This document shows, piece by piece, positions 61,367-64,000 of a DNA stretch of 64,000 nt; within the stretch, counting starts at the first letter, position 1, and each line of letters begins with the position of its first letter. The stretch lies in NCBI GenBank assembly GCA_940671915.1, contig CALNVZ010003430.1, positions 20,644,106 through 20,708,105 on the forward strand, in the 5' to 3' direction. A program made the position numbers and the translations under genes. The notes beneath the pieces were generated by a model. It saw only the letters and a program-made list of their open reading frames with translations, did not search any database and was not told the origin of the DNA. This stretch comes from Paracentrotus lividus (lineage: Eukaryota; Echinodermata; Echinoidea; Camarodonta; Echinidae).

Positions 61367-63797
61367 TTATTGTAGTCATGCATAATTCTTGATTGAATGA
61401 TAAGTTTTGCTCAGATTATATAAACACACTCTGAGTCCTGTTTTCATACGCATTTTATTTATCGATTGCGTAGTTAGGGTGAGGTAAAGGGGTAATGACT
61501 ATTATTGATAATAATCGAGATCATGCAGTACATGGCGTTATGTAATTGTCATGTTGACATAGACGTTCATCTCCACATTGAATTACACGCAAGAGAGAGA
61601 GAGAGATAGAGAGAAAAAAAGACAGAGAAAAGACAGAGAAGGAAATAATAGTAGAACAAGACTAAGGAATAAGGAATAAAAACTAATACTCTACTTGCGA
61701 TATGAAAACTTATTTATTAGCTCGATAATGTTCAAGCATGTGGTTAGTGCAATGCAATGCAGTATAACGTAGCGTACTATGTATATATATGTCGCAGTTG
61801 ACTCATTCCTGAATAGGAACAACAACAAAAATCGATAGCGGCAATAAACCACAACTTTAGACTTCTGTCTGTATTCTGCTCGCGTCCGGTTGGTAAGCCT
61901 AATCCGTGGATTAGCATTATCGATTTCTTGGGCTTGACCTATGGCGGTTGCAAAACAGCCAACAATGTAGAAAAAATCAGAAAAAATAACAACCGGATAT
62001 TCGTAAGAAATGCTTTTCTGGAGGGGATGGACTCGCTTTTAGACTTTTCCTTATAAAATTGCAACCACACCATCATTTGCAACAAATTTGGTATTTTTGG
62101 AAAGGCAATGAACCAGGCTATAACGTCATTTAGTGAACAATATTTCATGATTTTTTTTTAGCAAACCATGGTGTCCGAAAGTCGATACAGAAGATTATTT
62201 ACTCTGCTGTAAAAAAACATGTTTCCTCTTTTCCGGTAAAAAGTATTTTTTGATAAATTTTACAAAACAAAAATATATTGATAAGAAGCAGAAGAAAATT
62301 TCCTACAACTTACTCATTTACTTTTTTTTTTCATACGACCAGTCAGTGCGGAGATATCACTGTTGATATATTGGATAGCAGTTAGGTTTTGATATCAATG
62401 GCGTTTGCGCTGAATACCCCGGCACGCTAGGGGTTCGCCGCCGGCACGTTAAGAGTTAATCGTCTTCATACATATAAGACGTCGTTTTACTATAATATGC
62501 ATCAATAATTCATCAAGAGTTAATAATCAATACTTCATTTCTGTCTTCTGTGACAACTATATGCATTGAAAAAAGAAAATGCTTTTGTTTTGTTAATTTT
62601 GATTGTATCTGTTGTTTTTATAAACGTAAATATTCTAAATAGTCTTTACCCCCCCTTCTCTCTCTCTCTCTCTCTCTCTCTCTTTCGCTCTCTCCCCCTC
62701 TCTCGCTCGCTTTTATTATCAGTATTAGGATATTAATATCGTAATCTTAATTAAAATTTCTTACATGGCCACTATTCTCAGCAATCTTCAGGCTTTTGTT
62801 AAGTTCATCCTTATCCTTTTCAAGCTCGATGAATCGTTGATCATTCAGTTTGTTTGAAGCAAGGATGACTGAATGTCGAAGGTTTGCTCCCTACAAAAAA
62901 TAAATATAAAAAGATAACATAAAAAGTATTGATACTATAACAATAATGATCATTCTATTACAATATTTATTTTATTTTCACCCTTGTAATATCTCAAACG
63001 AAATCGTGAAATTATTTCTTGTCACCATTTCGATTATACTAAAAGTAAATATTCAACATTGCATTATTTTCGACGCTTAAGATTTTGAAGAGAAAATCGA
63101 TGAATAATAAGGAATTTAATAACCGTTTACCTATCCTTTATTACTTTGAGTATCGGATAGTTACTGGTCTTAAATGATGGAATAAATAATCAATCATATG
63201 CTCTCTGATATAATAATTATATACATTACCTTTAGGAATAGTTGTTGATCTTCAAGATCTGTAGTGAGTCGGTCATATTTCATCTTCATTCGAACTGAAT
63301 CAATTTGGAGGTCTTGATTTTGTTGAGTAACGGATATCAGATCCTCTTTTAACTCCTATGATAAAAACAGTAACAACAAAATTAAGATGTATTTAGTTTT
63401 GGCACAAAATTTTCCGAGGAGCATGTTTTAGATCCCATCTCTATTAATGATTTATATAATTTTCCCCTGATTTTGATATTTATATATTTATTGATGTGTC
63501 AAAGAACTAAATATAATGAAAAAAATTTGGTATGTCAAGTTTCTTTAATTGTTGGTCACAGCCGTTTGTTTTACACCCAAATTATAGGCTTTCTAAATTT
63601 ACGTCGCCCCTTGTAATAGTGGTTGAAGATTATACATATTTTAATTAAACGTATCGAGATGTAAATTGGAATGTATGGTAAATAATATTGACCTTGATTT
63701 GTTGAGTGAGTTGACCAATGAGATGATCAGAAGTGGTCGCTGCCTCGGAACATTCTTGAATGATAGCGATATATCCCCGACGTTGAATAATCGAATC
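52932..63797 (-). CDS. Coiled-coil pseudokinase gene, 3' part, at least 13 exons (5' end beyond window)
   Basis: On the minus strand the visible exons are 63797-63693, 63355-63230, 62890-62765, 58769-58644, 58137-58009, 57569-56857 (interrupted), 56656-56545, 56405-56281 (frameshifted), 55959-55846, 55687-55583, 55300-55124, 54606-54554, 54305-54195 and 53886-52932. All exons upstream of 54,606 are flanked by AG/GT and begin and end in phase 0, so any can be skipped without shifting the frame. They encode charged, Leu-spaced helices typical of a long coiled coil. The last exon encodes a protein-kinase fold lacking both catalytic aspartates. By inference the product is an oligomerising cytoplasmic scaffold or signalling pseudokinase. 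I do not recognise a named orthologue. Damage in three cassette exons means it is a gene that skips them, a decaying gene, or partly an assembly artefact. Confidence 0.75.
53607..53636 (-). repeat. In-frame trinucleotide repeat encoding nine Asp residues in the pseudokinase domain
   Basis: A GTC repeat on the plus strand reads as GAC/GAT codons on the gene strand, right after the beta-3 lysine region. A pure repeat of this kind is prone to length change, and each step adds or removes one Asp without a frameshift. Confidence 0.9.
53906..53952. repeat. 47-base A run next to the pseudokinase exon acceptor
   Basis: On the gene strand this is a T run placed about 18 bases upstream of the acceptor at 53,887, so it forms an exaggerated polypyrimidine tract for the last intron. 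Confidence 0.9.
54195..54305 (-). CDS. Pseudokinase gene exon: linker upstream of the kinase fold
   Basis: Flanked by TTTCAACAG and GTAAGT. It completes an Asn codon, then reads DGQPKMMFDLKETIEDLRF and ends in a split Glu codon that joins the kinase exon in frame. Confidence 0.8.
54554..54606 (-). CDS. Pseudokinase gene exon: short acidic linker
   Basis: 53-bp exon, acceptor TTCTTTAG and donor GTAAGA-like. It reads LMVADPYQGSGDWGEEN and ends with two bases of a split Asn codon. It is the first exon after the phase-0 coiled-coil exons to change phase. Confidence 0.75.
54643..54720. mobile_element. Partial CAGTGGCGGATCC-ended element in an intron
   Basis: CAGTGGCGGATCCAGGATTT followed by G-rich sequence matches the left end of the hAT-like MITEs at 49,933 and 36,637. 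No matching right end found. Confidence 0.45.
55124..55300 (-). CDS. Pseudokinase gene exon: 59 codons, phase 0-0
   Basis: Acceptor CTTTTACAG, donor GTAGGC. It reads AMKASLVAASFQFGLLDNVG and then a helix-prone EEMKQNNNSMQLEVNDLKK segment. This is the last exon before the linker exons. Confidence 0.8.
55583..55687 (-). CDS. Coiled-coil exon, 35 codons (5 heptads)
   Basis: Acceptor CCTCGACCAG, donor GTATTA. It reads DMKERLSLMQELVRLLDIKA onward, phase 0-0. Confidence 0.8.
55846..55959 (-). CDS. Coiled-coil exon A2, 38 codons
   Basis: Acceptor TTCATTTCAG, donor GTACGA, phase 0-0. It reads DVEEKLDLVEHELQQSRETV and ends SRKECK. It is a close duplicate of exon A1 (56,545-56,656), and intron sequence next to it is duplicated too. 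Confidence 0.8.
56281..56405 (-). CDS. Coiled-coil exon B2, frameshifted by a one-base loss
   Basis: It is flanked by TTTCCTCCAG and GTACG splice sites. At 125 bp it is one base shorter than its duplicate B1 (126 bp without its insertion). The lost base is near 56,365-56,375: B1 reads TCCAAGAGTCTGG where B2 reads TCCAGAGTATAG. In phase 0 this gives an immediate TAG; in the shifted frame the rest matches B1 (YQEEAGEAERRELT). The exon could only be used if skipped or corrected, unless the base is missing through error. Confidence 0.8.
56545..56656 (-). CDS. Coiled-coil exon A1, acceptor ambiguous
   Basis: It reads RKELNLAKQEIQLSRETVRD and ends SRQECK before GTAAGA. With the first acceptor AG (exon from 56,656) the exon is 112 bp, two short of A2, and would shift the frame. 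With the next AG four bases in (exon from 56,652) it is 108 bp and stays in phase 0. Confidence 0.7.
56857..57569 (-). CDS. Coiled-coil exon B1 split by a transposon
   Basis: The 5' piece 57,569-57,469 reads DLIMDMDELSKSLDVYQQEA, and the 3' piece 56,881-56,857 ends CQEWQ before GTAAGT. Removing the 578-bp insertion and one copy of the 9-bp duplication leaves exactly 126 bp (42 codons), the size of the sister exons. Read through, the insertion gives a stop near 57,384. Confidence 0.8.
56891..57468. mobile_element. 578-bp MITE inserted in a coding exon, 9-bp target duplication
   Basis: Flanked by AACTCCTCG at 56,882-56,890 and 57,469-57,477. The ends are imperfect inverted repeats of about 35 bp. 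One starts TAAACCGACCAGCCCCCGTC; the other, in inverse, starts TAACTATACACAGCCCCGT. Each contains its own small hairpin (CCCGTCGC-GAA-GCGACGGG; CAGCCCCGT...ACGGGGCTG). A 9-bp duplication suggests a Mutator-type (MULE) origin, which is inference. No coding capacity. Confidence 0.85.
58009..58137 (-). CDS. Coiled-coil exon, 43 codons
   Basis: Acceptor ATTTTTACAG, donor GTAGGT, phase 0-0. It reads EDNLRLAVISKRQ and ends LRHKLDASEKERL. It resembles the exon at 62,765-62,890 (both open with an NLR..V pattern). Confidence 0.8.
58644..58769 (-). CDS. Coiled-coil exon, 42 codons (6 heptads)
   Basis: Acceptor ATAAAATCAG, donor GTAAGT, phase 0-0. It reads DSAEKVKDLTEQNKDLLINF onward, and resembles the exon at 63,230-63,355 (QNQDL/QNKDL in register). 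Confidence 0.85.
58862..62455. mobile_element. 3.6-kb piggyBac-like element in an intron, TTAA flanks
   Basis: CTCTTAACGTGCCGG at 58,862 and its exact inverse ending at 62,455 are flanked by TTAA on both sides (58,858-58,861 and 62,456-62,459). Subterminal copies of GTGCCGGAGGCCCAT at the left and CGGCACG at the right repeat the pattern. TTAA duplication with C-starting 15-bp ends is the piggyBac signature. No transposase frame is visible and a large (GA)n minisatellite fills part of it, so it is non-autonomous or decayed. Without it the host intron would be 397 bp. Confidence 0.8.
60660..61380. repeat. Minisatellite of about seven units, each with a (GA)n tract
   Basis: Units of about 80-112 bp share TGAACAAATATAAATGTAAT, then TTTTATATATTTCGTATTGA, then a variable-length GAGAGA tract. 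Unit starts are near 60,675, 60,787, 60,881, 60,991, 61,101, 61,191 and 61,271. It lies inside the piggyBac-like element. Confidence 0.85.
62652..62706. repeat. (CT)n microsatellite in an intron
   Basis: CT repeat with C-rich interruptions, on the gene strand an AG repeat just downstream of the 62,765 exon donor. Confidence 0.9.
62765..62890 (-). CDS. Coiled-coil exon, 42 codons (6 heptads)
   Basis: Acceptor TTTTTTGTAG, donor GTAAGA, phase 0-0. It reads GANLRHSVILASNKLNDQRF and continues with an ELEKDKDELNKSL helix. Confidence 0.8.
63230..63355 (-). CDS. Coiled-coil exon, 42 codons (6 heptads)
   Basis: Acceptor TTTATCATAG, donor GTAATG, phase 0-0. It reads ELKEDLISVTQQNQDLQIDS and ends DLEDQQLFLK. 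Confidence 0.85.
63693..63797 (-). CDS. Coiled-coil exon, 35 codons (5 heptads), most upstream exon seen
   Basis: Acceptor GTGTTTAG, donor GTCAAT (weak), phase 0-0. It reads DSIIQRRGYIAIIQECSEAA and ends LIGQLTQQIK. Because its start is phase 0, at least one further coding exon must lie beyond the window end. Confidence 0.7.
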
Positions 63798-64000
63798 CTA
63801 AACACAAAATTACGAAACTTTAATATTAGTAAAACTATTAATTGCTTTTAAAAAAAAAACCAAAAACAAAAACAAACGAAAAACGAAAAAAAAAAGAAGA
63901 AAAAAAAAAATGAAGAAAAATGTAGACGTTTAAGCCCAAGTTTCCTCAAAAATAGTATTTTGGGTAAGTAAACACGTCATAATACTCAGCGGGCTTCCAA

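Overview
The window looks like nuclear DNA of a marine deuterostome invertebrate, most likely an echinoderm and possibly a sea urchin. It is AT-rich and intron-bearing, with only short open frames. It is full of small fold-back transposable elements and microsatellites, and of the dispersed palindromes ACATGT and GTAGGCCTAC. The species call is inference from sequence texture and gene families. No bacterial, organellar or viral gene organisation is visible.

Layout. About 1-7,900 is non-coding, with microsatellites, two fold-back elements and a probable tRNA-derived SINE. 7,978-9,534 (minus) is a broken heparan-sulfate 3-O-sulfotransferase-like gene: the membrane anchor, PAPS-binding region and C-terminal half are all recognisable but sit in several different frames. 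About 9,600-44,600 is a repeat-rich gene desert holding many fold-back elements. Two larger elements (16.6-19.3 kb and 37.2-40.3 kb) each carry dispersed copies of their own short palindrome. One weak 3'-exon candidate lies at 27.7 kb.

44,607-48,911 (minus) is a six-exon, apparently intact gene for a trypsin-like serine protease with a signal peptide, full catalytic triad and a C-terminal membrane anchor. 52,932 to at least 63,797 (minus) is the 3' part of a second gene. It has at least thirteen exons encoding a long coiled coil, mostly in exons of 35 or 42 codons (5 or 6 heptads), followed by a protein-kinase-like domain. Both catalytic aspartates of that domain are replaced by asparagine, so it is a predicted pseudokinase. 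The coiled-coil part grew by duplication of two-exon cassettes. One cassette exon carries a 578-bp transposon with a 9-bp target duplication, its sister exon lacks one base, and an intron holds a 3.6-kb TTAA-flanked piggyBac-like element.

The three genes show no functional link and are best read as independent neighbours. The main interest lies in the heptad-quantised pseudokinase gene and its damage, the hidden sulfotransferase pseudogene, the transmembrane protease, and the palindrome-array elements.
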